From Chitinophagaceae bacterium (GTDB lineage Bacteria; Bacteroidota; Bacteroidia; Chitinophagales; Chitinophagaceae), in assembly GCA_947381435.1 (NCBI GenBank), contig CANCVE010000016.1, positions 1-53,379 of the forward strand: DNA of 53,379 nt, in the 5' to 3' direction. Below the pieces are notes generated by a model. That model was not told the DNA's origin, did not search any database, and saw only the letters and a list, made by a program, of their open reading frames with translations. Numbering within the stretch: position 1 is the first letter of the stretch; the number at the start of each line of letters is the position of its first letter. A program made the translations under genes and the position numbers. Shown one piece after another: positions 1 through 8,180 of this stretch.

Positions 1-378
1 TTCAACTTCTTTCATGATAAAGGATTTAAAATTGGCATTGCTACTTCTTCTCCTCAAGAATTGATAGACCTAGTGATAGAGATGTTGGGCATCGGGTCTA
101 TCATCAATGCAACTGCTTCTGCACAAGAGTTGCCTTATGGAAAGCCACACCCTCAGGTTTACCTTGACTGTGCAGAAAAGCTTGGATCTGAACCTACTTC
201 TTGCATCTGTTTTGAAGATTCTTTTAATGGAATGATTGCCGTAAAGGCTGCACGCATGAAGTGTGTAGTAATCCCACATCACGCCTTATTGAAAGAAGAG
301 CGTTGGGCAGCCGCTGACTTAAAACTGTCTTCCCTACAAAACTTTGGTGACTTGCACTTTGGGGTGTTGTCTGCATAA
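1..378 (+). CDS. hxpB: HxpB-like HAD hydrolase (5' truncated by window edge)
   Basis: C-terminal 125 residues of a haloacid dehalogenase-family sugar-phosphate phosphatase; the reading frame is open from base 1, so the N-terminus with the nucleophile DxD motif lies outside the window. Visible motifs are HAD motif II (IATSSP), the motif III lysine (YGKPHPQVY) and the motif IV acidic loop (FEDSFNGMIAVKAARMKC). This combination is characteristic of the hexitol phosphatase B / 2-deoxyglucose-6-phosphatase (YniC) branch, which dephosphorylates small phospho-sugars in the cytoplasm. It is convergent with guaB, and a heptamer repeat array starts on the base after its stop codon. The subfamily is likely; the true substrate cannot be read from this fragment. 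Confidence 0.85.
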   Translation, partial: FNFFHDKGFKIGIATSSPQELIDLVIEMLGIGSIINATASAQELPYGKPHPQVYLDCAEKLGSEPTSCICFEDSFNGMIAVKAARMKCVVIPHHALLKEERWAAADLKLSSLQNFGDLHFGVLSA

Positions 379-462
379 AAGTCGCAAGTCGTAAGTCAAA
401 AGTCGAGAATCGAAAGTTGTGAGTACACTTACGACTCTCGACTTTTGACTCCCGACTTGCGT
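379..462. repeat. Two-armed heptamer array between hxpB and guaB
   Basis: Twelve consecutive 7-bp units in perfect register. The left arm reads AAGTCGC, AAGTCGT, AAGTCAA, AAGTCGA, GAATCGA, AAGTTGT, GAGTACA. The right arm (CTTACGA, CTCTCGA, CTTTTGA, CTCCCGA, CTTGCGT) is its degenerate reverse complement. It begins on the base after the hxpB stop and ends 2 bp before the guaB stop codon, so it fills the convergent gap. The arms can fold into a long imperfect hairpin and could serve as a bidirectional terminator (inference). Confidence 0.9.
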
Positions 463-464
463 TT

Positions 465-1967
465 TTACTTTCTACTATAATTTGGTGCCTCTTTCGTTAC
501 GTCTACATCATGTGCATGGCTTTCTTTCATACCAGCATTGGTTATCTGTACAAAAGTTGCTTTCTGTAAATCATTAATGGTCTTTGCACCACAATATCCC
601 ATACCGGCCCTCAATCCACCCGCATATTGATAGAGTATTTCGCTCAGGCTTCCTTTATACGCTACCCTTCCTTCTATTCCTTCTGGTACTAATTTCTTAA
701 TACCTTCTTCCACATCCTGAAAGTACCTGTCGCCACTACCTTGGCTCATTGCCCCAAGGCTACCCATTCCCCTATATTCCTTATACTTTCTAGCTTCAAA
801 AATGATTGTTTCTCCCGGGCTTTCTTCTACTCCGGCAAATACACTACCCATCATCACCGCATTAGCACCCGCTGCCAATGCCTTTACCATATCTCCTGTA
901 TACCTTATTCCTCCATCGGCAATAACCGGTATCCCCGAAGACTTCAGCGCATTTGAAGCTTCCATTACAGCCGTCAACTGAGGTACACCTGCACCCGCTA
1001 CTATACGAGTAGTACAGATAGAACCTGGCCCAATACCCACCTTTACGGCATCGGCACCGGCTTCTGCCAATGCTTTTGCACCCTCGGCTGTACCAACATT
1101 ACCTGCTATTATTTGAAGGTCTTTAAAGTTTTTACGCAGTTCTTTCAAGGCATCTATAACACCTTTACTGTGTCCGTGTGCACTATCAAGTGTCACCACA
1201 TCTACCCCAACATGTTGTAGTGCAGCTGCCCTATCTAGCATATCCTTAGTTATACCCAAAGCCGCTCCTACTAGCAATCTTCCAAAGCCATCCTTTACCG
1301 CATTTGGGTTATTGTTCAACTGTAAAATATCCCTGTAAGTTATTAATCCTATCAAGTGGCCTTCATTACTTACTACCGGCAGCTTTTCAATCTTATATTG
1401 TTGTAAAATCTTTTCTGCCTTCTTCAAGTCGGTACCATCGGGTGCTGTGATCAGATTAGTAGAGGTCATTACCTCGCTAATCTTCTTGGTTTTATTAGCA
1501 ATTTCAAATCGTAAATCTCTATTAGTCAATATCCCGACAAGCAAATTATTAGCGTCTACAATGGGGATACCGCCAATCTTATTTTCCCGCATCATCCTTA
1601 GCGCATCTGCAACGGTAGCATCAGCTGTAAGTGTTATGGGGTCTATAATCATCCCGCTCTCACTACGTTTTACCTTGCGCACTTGTTCAGCTTGCTTTTC
1701 AATCGTCATATTCTTATGCAGAATACCGAGTCCACCTTCTCTTGCCAAAGCAATTGCAAGATTAGCCTCGGTTACGGTATCCATTGCTGCGGACAGTATG
1801 GGTACATTCAGTATTATTTCTTTAGTAAGATGCGATTGTATATTAACGTCTCTAGGAAGTATTTCGCTGTAAGCGGGCATTAGGAGAACGTCGTCAAAAG
1901 TTAGACCGACACCGAATAGTCTTGAGGTAGGAGTTTGTTCCTCTTGGGAAGATTTTATTATTGCCAT
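465..1967 (-). CDS. guaB: IMP dehydrogenase
   Basis: Oxidises IMP to XMP with NAD, the committed step of guanine nucleotide synthesis; cytoplasmic homotetramer. The protein starts with the usual GLTFDDVLL motif, has two CBS domains at about residues 106-220, and carries the catalytic-loop motif GPGSICTTR with the active-site cysteine at about residue 318. A longer open frame runs to 2021, but a full Bacteroidota promoter (TTTG, 19 bp, TATCTTTG) lies inside that extension and ends 3 bp before the ATG at 1967. I therefore take 1967 as the start (500 residues, close to family length). With so short a spacer the mRNA is probably leaderless. It converges on hxpB. Confidence 0.97.
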   Translation of the reverse strand: MAIIKSSQEEQTPTSRLFGVGLTFDDVLLMPAYSEILPRDVNIQSHLTKEIILNVPILSAAMDTVTEANLAIALAREGGLGILHKNMTIEKQAEQVRKVKRSESGMIIDPITLTADATVADALRMMRENKIGGIPIVDANNLLVGILTNRDLRFEIANKTKKISEVMTSTNLITAPDGTDLKKAEKILQQYKIEKLPVVSNEGHLIGLITYRDILQLNNNPNAVKDGFGRLLVGAALGITKDMLDRAAALQHVGVDVVTLDSAHGHSKGVIDALKELRKNFKDLQIIAGNVGTAEGAKALAEAGADAVKVGIGPGSICTTRIVAGAGVPQLTAVMEASNALKSSGIPVIADGGIRYTGDMVKALAAGANAVMMGSVFAGVEESPGETIIFEARKYKEYRGMGSLGAMSQGSGDRYFQDVEEGIKKLVPEGIEGRVAYKGSLSEILYQYAGGLRAGMGYCGAKTINDLQKATFVQITNAGMKESHAHDVDVTKEAPNYSRK

Positions 1968-1970
1968 AGG

Positions 1971-2001
1971 CAAAGATATTGGTTGAACATTAAATGGCAA
2001 A
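1971..2001 (-). promoter_or_regulatory. guaB promoter, full -33/-7 consensus
   Basis: On the minus strand, TTTG (1998-2001) and TATCTTTG (1971-1978) are separated by exactly 19 bp, matching the Bacteroides-type consensus TTTG-N19-TAnnTTTG. The -7 box ends 3 bp before the ATG at 1967. Confidence 0.85.
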
Positions 2002-2149
2002 CCATTTTCGTTATTTAACAAAATGATTATATAGGAAGAGAGTATTGGAATGATAGTTTCCCTCTGCTATATCTTTCCATTTCCTAGGCAATCAATTTAC
2101 TAATCATAGAGCGTGGAATACAAACAAACCTTCATCCGTCCTTTGCCCC

Positions 2150-2157
2150 TATTTTTG
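2150..2157 (+). promoter_or_regulatory. tgt -7 promoter box
   Basis: TATTTTTG matches TAnnTTTG and ends 4 bp before the tgt ATG at 2162. No TTTG lies at the expected -33 position. As with guaB, this predicts a leaderless or nearly leaderless transcript. Confidence 0.6.
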
Positions 2158-2161
2158 CCCA

Positions 2162-3301
2162 ATGGCTGCATTACAATTTAATTTAATCAATACAGATACC
2201 GATAGTAAGGCAAGGGCAGGAACTATCACCACCGATCATGGCACAATCAACACACCCATTTTTATGCCTGTAGGTACAGTGGGAAGTGTAAAAGCCGTAA
2301 CTCAACTGCAACTAAAAGAAGAAATACAAGCCCAGATAATATTGGGCAATACTTACCATTTATACCTACGCCCTGGCACGGAAGTACTGGAAGCAGCTGG
2401 TGGATTGCATAAATTTATGGGCTGGGATAGACCAATATTAACCGATAGTGGCGGGTATCAGGTATTTTCTTTGGCTGCCAATAGGAAGATTAAGGAAGAA
2501 GGCGTAATGTTTCAAAGCCATATAGATGGTAGCCGACATTTGTTTACGCCCGAAAGAGTGATGGACATACAACGAAGCATTGGTGGTGACATAATAATGG
2601 CTTTTGATGAATGCCCGCCTTATCCTAGTGAATATGCCTATGCAAAAAAGAGTATGGAGCTTACCCACAGATGGCTTGACAGGTGTTTTAAACAATTAGA
2701 GGAAACGCCCGACAAATATGGTTATACCCAGAACCTATTTCCAATTGTACAGGGTGGCACCTACAAAGATTTGCGCACCGCTTCGTCCGAATATATTGCT
2801 AGTAAGAATGCAACGGGAAATGCAATTGGTGGACTGAGTGTAGGTGAACCAGAGGAAATGATGTACGATTTTACCGAGCATTGCTGTGATATATTGCCTA
2901 CCGATAAACCACGATACTTAATGGGTGTAGGTACTCCATGGAACATTTTGGAAAACATATCATTGGGTGTTGACATGTTTGATTGTGTGATGCCTACACG
3001 CAATGGCAGAAATGGAATGTTGTTTACATCGAATGGGGTAATAAACATCCGCAATAAGAAATGGGCTACCGATTTTAGCTGTATAGACGATGGTATCCCC
3101 TGCCCTACCAGCAACTATTATAGCAAGGCTTACTTGAGGCATCTATTTGTTTCGAACGAGATACTGGCTTTGCAAATAGCAAGTATACATAACCTGTCTT
3201 TCTACTTGTGGTTAGTGACCGAAGCCCGGAAACAGATACTAAACAACACATACAATAGTTGGAAACCAGGTATGATAGCACAACTAAAGCAACGATTGTA
3301 A
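2162..3301 (+). CDS. tgt: tRNA-guanine transglycosylase
   Basis: Exchanges guanine-34 for preQ1 in GUN-anticodon tRNAs during queuosine synthesis. TIM-barrel motifs are clear: TDSGGYQVFSL (substrate-pocket aspartate), AIGGLSVGEP, YLMGVGTP and DMFDCVMPTRNGRNG with the nucleophilic aspartate. Length (379) is normal. The zinc-binding segment is unusual. Where E. coli Tgt has CDCYTC before NYSRAYLHHL, this protein has IPCPTS before NYYSKAYLRHL, so two of the three zinc cysteines are replaced, while the downstream histidine (SIHN) remains. From memory, weak zinc sites are common in Bacteroidota Tgt proteins. No lptF-like gene follows; a gene-free kilobase does. Confidence 0.96.
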   Translation: MAALQFNLINTDTDSKARAGTITTDHGTINTPIFMPVGTVGSVKAVTQLQLKEEIQAQIILGNTYHLYLRPGTEVLEAAGGLHKFMGWDRPILTDSGGYQVFSLAANRKIKEEGVMFQSHIDGSRHLFTPERVMDIQRSIGGDIIMAFDECPPYPSEYAYAKKSMELTHRWLDRCFKQLEETPDKYGYTQNLFPIVQGGTYKDLRTASSEYIASKNATGNAIGGLSVGEPEEMMYDFTEHCCDILPTDKPRYLMGVGTPWNILENISLGVDMFDCVMPTRNGRNGMLFTSNGVINIRNKKWATDFSCIDDGIPCPTSNYYSKAYLRHLFVSNEILALQIASIHNLSFYLWLVTEARKQILNNTYNSWKPGMIAQLKQRL

Positions 3302-3490
3302 TTGATACTTGGGTTACAGACTCAGTTATAAAGCAATGAGAAAATGGTGATTTCAAAATATCAAAAGAATCATCTTTACTGAGTTACAATCATTAAACAC
3401 AATCATTCTTTTTCTTTATCAATTAATAAAATACCCTAACAAAATAGGATTATTTTACAGAAGACAGAAAAATTAATAAGAACAAATAAA

Positions 3491-3784
3491 CGTGTTTGCT
3501 ACAACTACATCGAAGGGGTTTGGATAAAAAAGCGTGTTTGCTGGCAGTCTATCGTTGGAGTGACAGTAAATCACCTAATTTGCTCAAGTTCGATTGATGG
3601 AGTTGAAGATAATAACCAAACTTGCTTCAACTCGATTGCTGGGGTAACAGCAAATCATCTAATTTGCTTCAAGTCTATTGATGGAGTAGCTGCAAATCAA
3701 TTAATTTACTGTCACTACAACGATAGAATGCATGCAAATGAGCATTATTGACCTAAAGCTATTGATGTAGTTGCAACTACTATT
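3491..3784. repeat. Seven degenerate 42-bp tandem repeats
   Basis: Seven units in exact 42-bp register, each with a variant of TTTGCT, a TCGATTGATGGAGT-like core and a CAAATCA-like segment. Read in the plus frame, the units give a 14-residue repeat (for example LICSSSIDGVEDNN, QTCFNSIAGVTANH, LICFKSIDGVAANQ). The frame is open through six units and has a stop in the seventh. The only start inside is a GTG at 3560, so translation is doubtful; I treat it as a minisatellite. Confidence 0.88.
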
Positions 3785-3923
3785 ATATAAGCCGAATCTT
3801 ATCCTGTTTTTTTCAATCATTTAATATAGCACTAGCCATAACCCAGATTGTTAATAACACAATAATTGCAAAATTACTTATCACCACAAGCATTAAAGTA
3901 GCGATAGTACTACATTGCATAAT

Positions 3924-4002
3924 TAAATTTGTATTTATAGTTAATCTGTTACCTGTTGAATCCCGTAAATCCGTACATCCTTATTTAAGGATGTATTTTT
4001 TT
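3924..4002 (+). ncRNA. Candidate short RNA (promoter to terminator, about 65 nt)
   Basis: A -7-like box TAAATTTG (3924-3931) is followed, with no open reading frame, by a strong intrinsic terminator at 3974-4002. Transcription would start near 3936 and give an RNA of about 65 nt. There is no coding gene upstream on this strand for more than 600 bp that would need the terminator. I do not recognise the RNA family. No -33 TTTG lies at the expected distance. Confidence 0.35.
3974..4002 (+). terminator. Intrinsic terminator without an upstream gene
   Basis: Stem TACATCCTT / AAGGATGTA with a 4-nt loop, followed by seven T residues on the plus strand. The nearest plus-strand gene upstream is tgt, which ends more than 650 bp away. 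Confidence 0.8.
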
Positions 4003-4374
4003 GCCCATAGGTTATCGAACAAACAATATTTTCAAAGAGATTCACCAAACTAAACAATGACTCTAACAACCAATTACCATCTTGCAATACCTATTGGTTT
4101 GAATAGTTTTGGTAAATTCGAGCTTCAAAAAATACTACTTAAATAATAAACTATTATTTCTACAATAACTTTGGCATAGAAAAAGAAACAAATCATTTTT
4201 TAGCCAAATTAAAATAACATCAAAATTTAGGATTACCTGATTTGTAAACCATTGCTAATTTCTGTACAAACAATCATCTCTTTTTTACTAAACGATAGTA
4301 CCACTCATCAAAAAGTTTTTGTAAAAAAAGTTATTAAAACATATCAGGTGTTACTTTTCTGCATTTTTGTAATT

Positions 4375-6039
4375 ATGAATTATTTTCTTAAGAAGTTAGT
4401 AGGATTGAATCTCTTTTTATTGATTGCATTGGCTGTCTTTGCGCAGCCCTCTGCCGAAAGGGATAGTGTAAAAGGATGGCATCAGAGAGACTTAAAACTA
4501 GATGGCTATGCGGGAATAAGCCTAACTAAAGCTTACAATTTCTTGAAAGGAAAAAAGAGCACAACTGTAGTAGTGGGCGTAATAGACTCTGGAATAGATA
4601 CTTTGCACGAAGACCTAAAAGGTGTATTGTGGACTAACCCTAAGGAAATTCAGGGTAACGGCATTGATGATGATGGTAATGGATACGTGGACGATGTGCA
4701 TGGATGGAACTTTTTGGGAGCAAAAGATGGTACAGAAGTAGAGAAGGCTTCTGCCGAAAAAACGAGGGTGTATCATGGGTTTAAAGATTTATACCTCAAT
4801 AAAAACATTGATACCAATAAGCTTTCTAAAATACAATTATTTCAATATAAGGCATGGTATAAAGCAGCTAACGAAATAGAACCAAGTGCAGAAACGAGTA
4901 ATCAAGCAAATGCACTTGGAGGCGTGGCAAAGAAACTGACCATTTGGGATTCTATCATAAGAGAAGAAACAAAAACAGAAGATTATAGCCAATCAGAATT
5001 GGAAAAACTAGAACTTAAAAGTAGTGAGGGAAAGAAAGCGAAGATGGGTTTCATAAAACTGATGAAGGCTTTACCGTTTGGCCCTGATGCTAAAAAGAGT
5101 ACCATCATTCATGACCTAAATGAAGAACTTGAAAGACTAAAAGGAGAATTGGACGCTAAAGACACTCCCCCAATCGATGTACATAAAACCATCATTAAAG
5201 ATGACTATGCCAATTTTAATGACAAATATTATGGCAATAATGACTTAATGGGGCAGGGAAGTATGCACGGAACGCATGTGAGTGGAATAATTGCAGCTAA
5301 TAGAAACAATGGCGTTGGGGTAGATGGCATTGCAGACAATGCCAAAATTATGGTGATAAGAGCAGTACCGGATGGTGATGAATATGATAAGGACATTGCG
5401 CTTGCCATAAGATATGCGGTAGATAATGGTGCTAAAGTGATAAACATGAGCTTTGGAAAGAGCTTCTCTCCTCAAAAATATTGGGTTGATAGTGCATTTC
5501 AGTATGCAGCCTCCAAAGATGTTTTATTAGTACATGCAGCAGGCAATGACGGCAAAAATATAGATAGCAGCGACAACTTTCCTAGTACATCCTTTTTATT
5601 GGGTGGCCGTGCTACCAATGTGATAACTGTTGGTGCAAGTGGAGATACCATTATGATTAGTGATTATGTAGCCCCATTTAGTAACTATGGCAAGGCTTCT
5701 GTTGATGTTTTTGCTCCAGGTTCTATGATTTATAGCTCTTTGCCAGGAGGCAATAAATATGGTTTTCTAGATGGTACAAGTATGGCTACCCCTGTAGTGG
5801 TAGGCATTGCAGCACTAATAAGATCATACTATCCAAATTTAACAGCACTACAAACCAAACAAGCAATTGAACAATCCGTAACAGTTATAAATACAAACTG
5901 CACCATCCCAGGCTCAGAAACACCTGTAAAGATGTCTGATTTATGCCGTAGTGGTGGCATAGTAAATGCTTATAAAGCTGTGATGATTGCAGATGAAATG
6001 AGTAAAGGAAAATACGGAGTAAAAAAAGTAAAACACTAA
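4375..6039 (+). CDS. Secreted subtilisin-like (S8) serine protease
   Basis: Exported peptidase of the subtilase family. The ATG at 4375 is chosen because it begins a clear signal peptide (MNYFLKKLVGLN, hydrophobic core, AVFAQ); the longer frame from 4252 adds an implausible extension. Catalytic residues in the 554-residue form are Asp71 (VIDSGID), His298 (MHGTHVSG) and Ser469 (DGTSMATP). The Asp-His spacing of about 227 residues is far larger than in subtilisin: a charged, probably helical insertion fills residues 110-290. No T9SS sorting domain is seen, so a periplasmic or outer-membrane-associated role is likely. A hairpin separates it from the convergent ThuA gene. Confidence 0.92.
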   Translation: MNYFLKKLVGLNLFLLIALAVFAQPSAERDSVKGWHQRDLKLDGYAGISLTKAYNFLKGKKSTTVVVGVIDSGIDTLHEDLKGVLWTNPKEIQGNGIDDDGNGYVDDVHGWNFLGAKDGTEVEKASAEKTRVYHGFKDLYLNKNIDTNKLSKIQLFQYKAWYKAANEIEPSAETSNQANALGGVAKKLTIWDSIIREETKTEDYSQSELEKLELKSSEGKKAKMGFIKLMKALPFGPDAKKSTIIHDLNEELERLKGELDAKDTPPIDVHKTIIKDDYANFNDKYYGNNDLMGQGSMHGTHVSGIIAANRNNGVGVDGIADNAKIMVIRAVPDGDEYDKDIALAIRYAVDNGAKVINMSFGKSFSPQKYWVDSAFQYAASKDVLLVHAAGNDGKNIDSSDNFPSTSFLLGGRATNVITVGASGDTIMISDYVAPFSNYGKASVDVFAPGSMIYSSLPGGNKYGFLDGTSMATPVVVGIAALIRSYYPNLTALQTKQAIEQSVTVINTNCTIPGSETPVKMSDLCRSGGIVNAYKAVMIADEMSKGKYGVKKVKH

Positions 6040-6040
6040 T

Positions 6041-6065
6041 AATTAACAATTATAAATTGTTAATT
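6041..6065. terminator. Hairpin between subtilase and ThuA genes
   Basis: Perfect inverted repeat AATTAACAATT - ATA - AATTGTTAATT directly after the subtilase stop and before the convergent ThuA stop. It is A+T-only except for one G-C pair, so termination strength is uncertain. Confidence 0.55.
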
Positions 6066-6077
6066 ATAATCTAACCA

Positions 6078-6800
6078 CTATTTTAATGCCCACTTAATAC
6101 CTCCTACAAGGTGATTAATAAAGTCTTTGTCGGTATAGCAAGCATCGGAATGCCCTAAGGCAGTCTGAAAAACATGCCCCTTGCTAATGTTTTTATACCA
6201 AGCAATAGGGTGCAATGTTCCCATTGTCCCACCAGTATACGTGGATTCATCTACCGTAATTAATACATGCACATCGGAAAGTACAGGTGCTGTATAGTTG
6301 TATATTTCATCGAAGTGCATCCACTCTTTCTGTATTTTATTGGTGGAAAGATGTGTGCTATCTATAACTATAAACTTAGCCTGCTGCTGCTTTGGATGGT
6401 TTTTAAATTTAGCACCAATTGCATTCATATACCAATCCCAGTTTTGCTCACAGTCTGTACCAGTATGAATGGTGACCAATGCACCGCCTTTTTCAATGTA
6501 TTCCTTAACGGCACTCTCTTCTTCATTGCCCAATATTTTGCCAGTTGTATATAGAAAAAGTACGGCTTTGTACTGCTTTAGCTTCTTGTAATTACTGAAT
6601 AGTAATGAGTCTTCTGTAAAAGTAAGTTGCCAATTATTGTCCTTAGCTATACTTGTTAAGGCAGTAATGGCCGTTGGAATTGTTTTATGCCTGAAACCAT
6701 TTGTCTTGGAGAAGACAAGTATTTTAATAGGTTTCGCTTCACTAAATGTTGAGAAGCCTATCAATAAAATGATGCTTAAACAAGTAAAGAATGACTTCAT
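6078..6800 (-). CDS. ThuA-like domain protein, exported
   Basis: ThuA family (trehalose-utilisation-like, class I glutamine-amidotransferase-like fold), 240 residues. It has a signal peptide (MKSFFTCLSIILLIGF, cleavage near SEA), the family start KILVFSKTNGFRH, a GGALVTIHTGTDC core and the C-terminal region HPIAWYKNISKGHVF ... ALGHSDACYTDKDF. Bacteroidota encode many such exported proteins, often linked to glycoside metabolism; the biochemical activity is not established. It is convergent with the subtilase gene and has no obvious operon partner. Confidence 0.88.
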   Translation of the reverse strand: MKSFFTCLSIILLIGFSTFSEAKPIKILVFSKTNGFRHKTIPTAITALTSIAKDNNWQLTFTEDSLLFSNYKKLKQYKAVLFLYTTGKILGNEEESAVKEYIEKGGALVTIHTGTDCEQNWDWYMNAIGAKFKNHPKQQQAKFIVIDSTHLSTNKIQKEWMHFDEIYNYTAPVLSDVHVLITVDESTYTGGTMGTLHPIAWYKNISKGHVFQTALGHSDACYTDKDFINHLVGGIKWALK

Positions 6801-6869
6801 GATGAGATTTATTAACTGAATGAAAAATTTATGGCGAATGAAAAGACTTAGTTCATTACAAAAAGTAAA

Positions 6870-6900
6870 AAGCCTCCTTCACAAATTGTGTTGGAGGCTT
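6870..6900 (-). terminator. sucB intrinsic terminator
   Basis: Stem AAGCCTCC / GGAGGCTT extended by CACAA/TTGTG, followed on the minus strand by TTTTTACTTTTTG. It lies just downstream of the sucB stop. Confidence 0.85.
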
Positions 6901-6923
6901 GTAATTTATCTTAAATACTCAAT

Positions 6924-8138
6924 CTATAGTTCAAGTAAAGTTTTTACTGGATCTTTACCTATCAACAATAACTGTGGATTTTCTAGAAGTTCCTTAACCC
7001 TTACCAAGAAGCTAACACTTTCACGACCATCAATAACACGGTGATCATAGCTAAGCGCCAAATACATCATTGGGCGAATTTCTATTTTACCATCTATCAC
7101 CATTGCCCTATCTTGTATTTTGTGCATACCCAATATGGCACTCTGAGGAATGTTTATAATTGGCGTACTCATCAAACTACCAAAAACACCGCCATTAGTA
7201 ATGGTAAATGTACCACCTTGTAAATCTTCGGCTGTAAGCTTACTATCTCTAGCTTTAGTAGCCAATACAACAACTGTTTTCTCAATCTCAGCCATACTCA
7301 AGCTCTCCACATTACGGATAACTGGTACAGTTAATCCTCTTGGAGTACTAACGGCAATACTAATATCAGCATAATCATGGTATCTCAAACTGTCACCATC
7401 AATATATGCATTTACAGCAGGCCACTCACCCAATGCTATTGCACATGCCTTAGCAAAAAAGCTCATGAACCCAAGGTTAACATTATGAGTTTCCTTGAAT
7501 TTATCTTTAAATTGTTTTCTTACCTCCATTATCTTGCCCATATCCGCTTCATTAAAAGTGGTAAGCATAGCTGTGGTATTTTTAGCTTCAACCAATCGTC
7601 TACTAATTGTTTTACGTAGGTTGCTCATCTTTTCTACACGAACATTTCTAGTAAACAGTTCATTCCCAGCAAATGCTTTCTTACCAGGATTAGCTAAAGC
7701 TTCTAGAACATCTCCTTTCATTATTTTACCACCCACACCACTTGGTGTAATTGCAGCAGTATCTACTTTTTTATCAGCAATTATGGCAGAAGCTACTGGA
7801 GAAGCTTTTACTTCAACAGAGGCAGGAGGTGCAGGAGCAGGTGCCGAAACAGGTGTAGATGCTGCAGGCTTTGGTGCTTCAACAATAGCAGCTACAGGTG
7901 CAGTAGCCGTTTCATCAATCTGTGCCAAGATGGATCCAATCAAGATTGTATCTCCCTCATTAGCAAGCCTAGTAAGGATACCAGCTTTTTCAGCATTTAC
8001 TTCAAAAGTTGCTTTTTCGCTTTCTAGTTCAGCAATGATCTCATCGCGTTCCACATAAGCACCTTCTTTTTTAGTCCATTTTAGAAGTGTTACCTCTGTT
8101 ATCGATTCGCCTACTGTAGGCACTTTAATATCTATCAT
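6924..8138 (-). CDS. sucB: 2-oxoglutarate dehydrogenase E2 (dihydrolipoyl succinyltransferase)
   Basis: Core acyltransferase of the 2-oxoglutarate dehydrogenase complex, moving the succinyl group from E1-bound TPP through lipoate to CoA. The 404 residues show an N-terminal lipoyl domain (residues 1-75, lipoyl lysine about K42 in ESEKATFE), an Ala/Pro-rich linker (85-120), a peripheral-subunit-binding segment (about 125-160, [18 protein letters not shown]) and the catalytic domain ending with DHRVIDGRE (His366, Asp370). It follows sucA by 42 bp on the same strand, so the two form an operon. The E3 gene is not in the window. Confidence 0.96.
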   Translation of the reverse strand: MIDIKVPTVGESITEVTLLKWTKKEGAYVERDEIIAELESEKATFEVNAEKAGILTRLANEGDTILIGSILAQIDETATAPVAAIVEAPKPAASTPVSAPAPAPPASVEVKASPVASAIIADKKVDTAAITPSGVGGKIMKGDVLEALANPGKKAFAGNELFTRNVRVEKMSNLRKTISRRLVEAKNTTAMLTTFNEADMGKIMEVRKQFKDKFKETHNVNLGFMSFFAKACAIALGEWPAVNAYIDGDSLRYHDYADISIAVSTPRGLTVPVIRNVESLSMAEIEKTVVVLATKARDSKLTAEDLQGGTFTITNGGVFGSLMSTPIINIPQSAILGMHKIQDRAMVIDGKIEIRPMMYLALSYDHRVIDGRESVSFLVRVKELLENPQLLLIGKDPVKTLLEL

Positions 8139-8180
8139 AAATAATTATTTCCTGTGTACGTATTAATATTTTGTTTGTGA

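Larger units (their letters stand above)
3302..4374. other. Gene-free stretch of about 1.07 kb
   Basis: No credible protein-coding gene. It contains the 42-bp tandem repeat at 3491-3784, a promoter-like box at 3924-3931 with a strong hairpin terminator at 3974-4002, and the upstream region of the subtilase gene. The remainder is A+T-rich without recognisable features. Confidence 0.7.

Noticed and set aside
3560-3751. 63-residue open frame from a GTG
   Set aside because: It lies entirely inside the 42-bp tandem repeat; openness follows from a period divisible by three. No ATG and no promoter box at a suitable distance.
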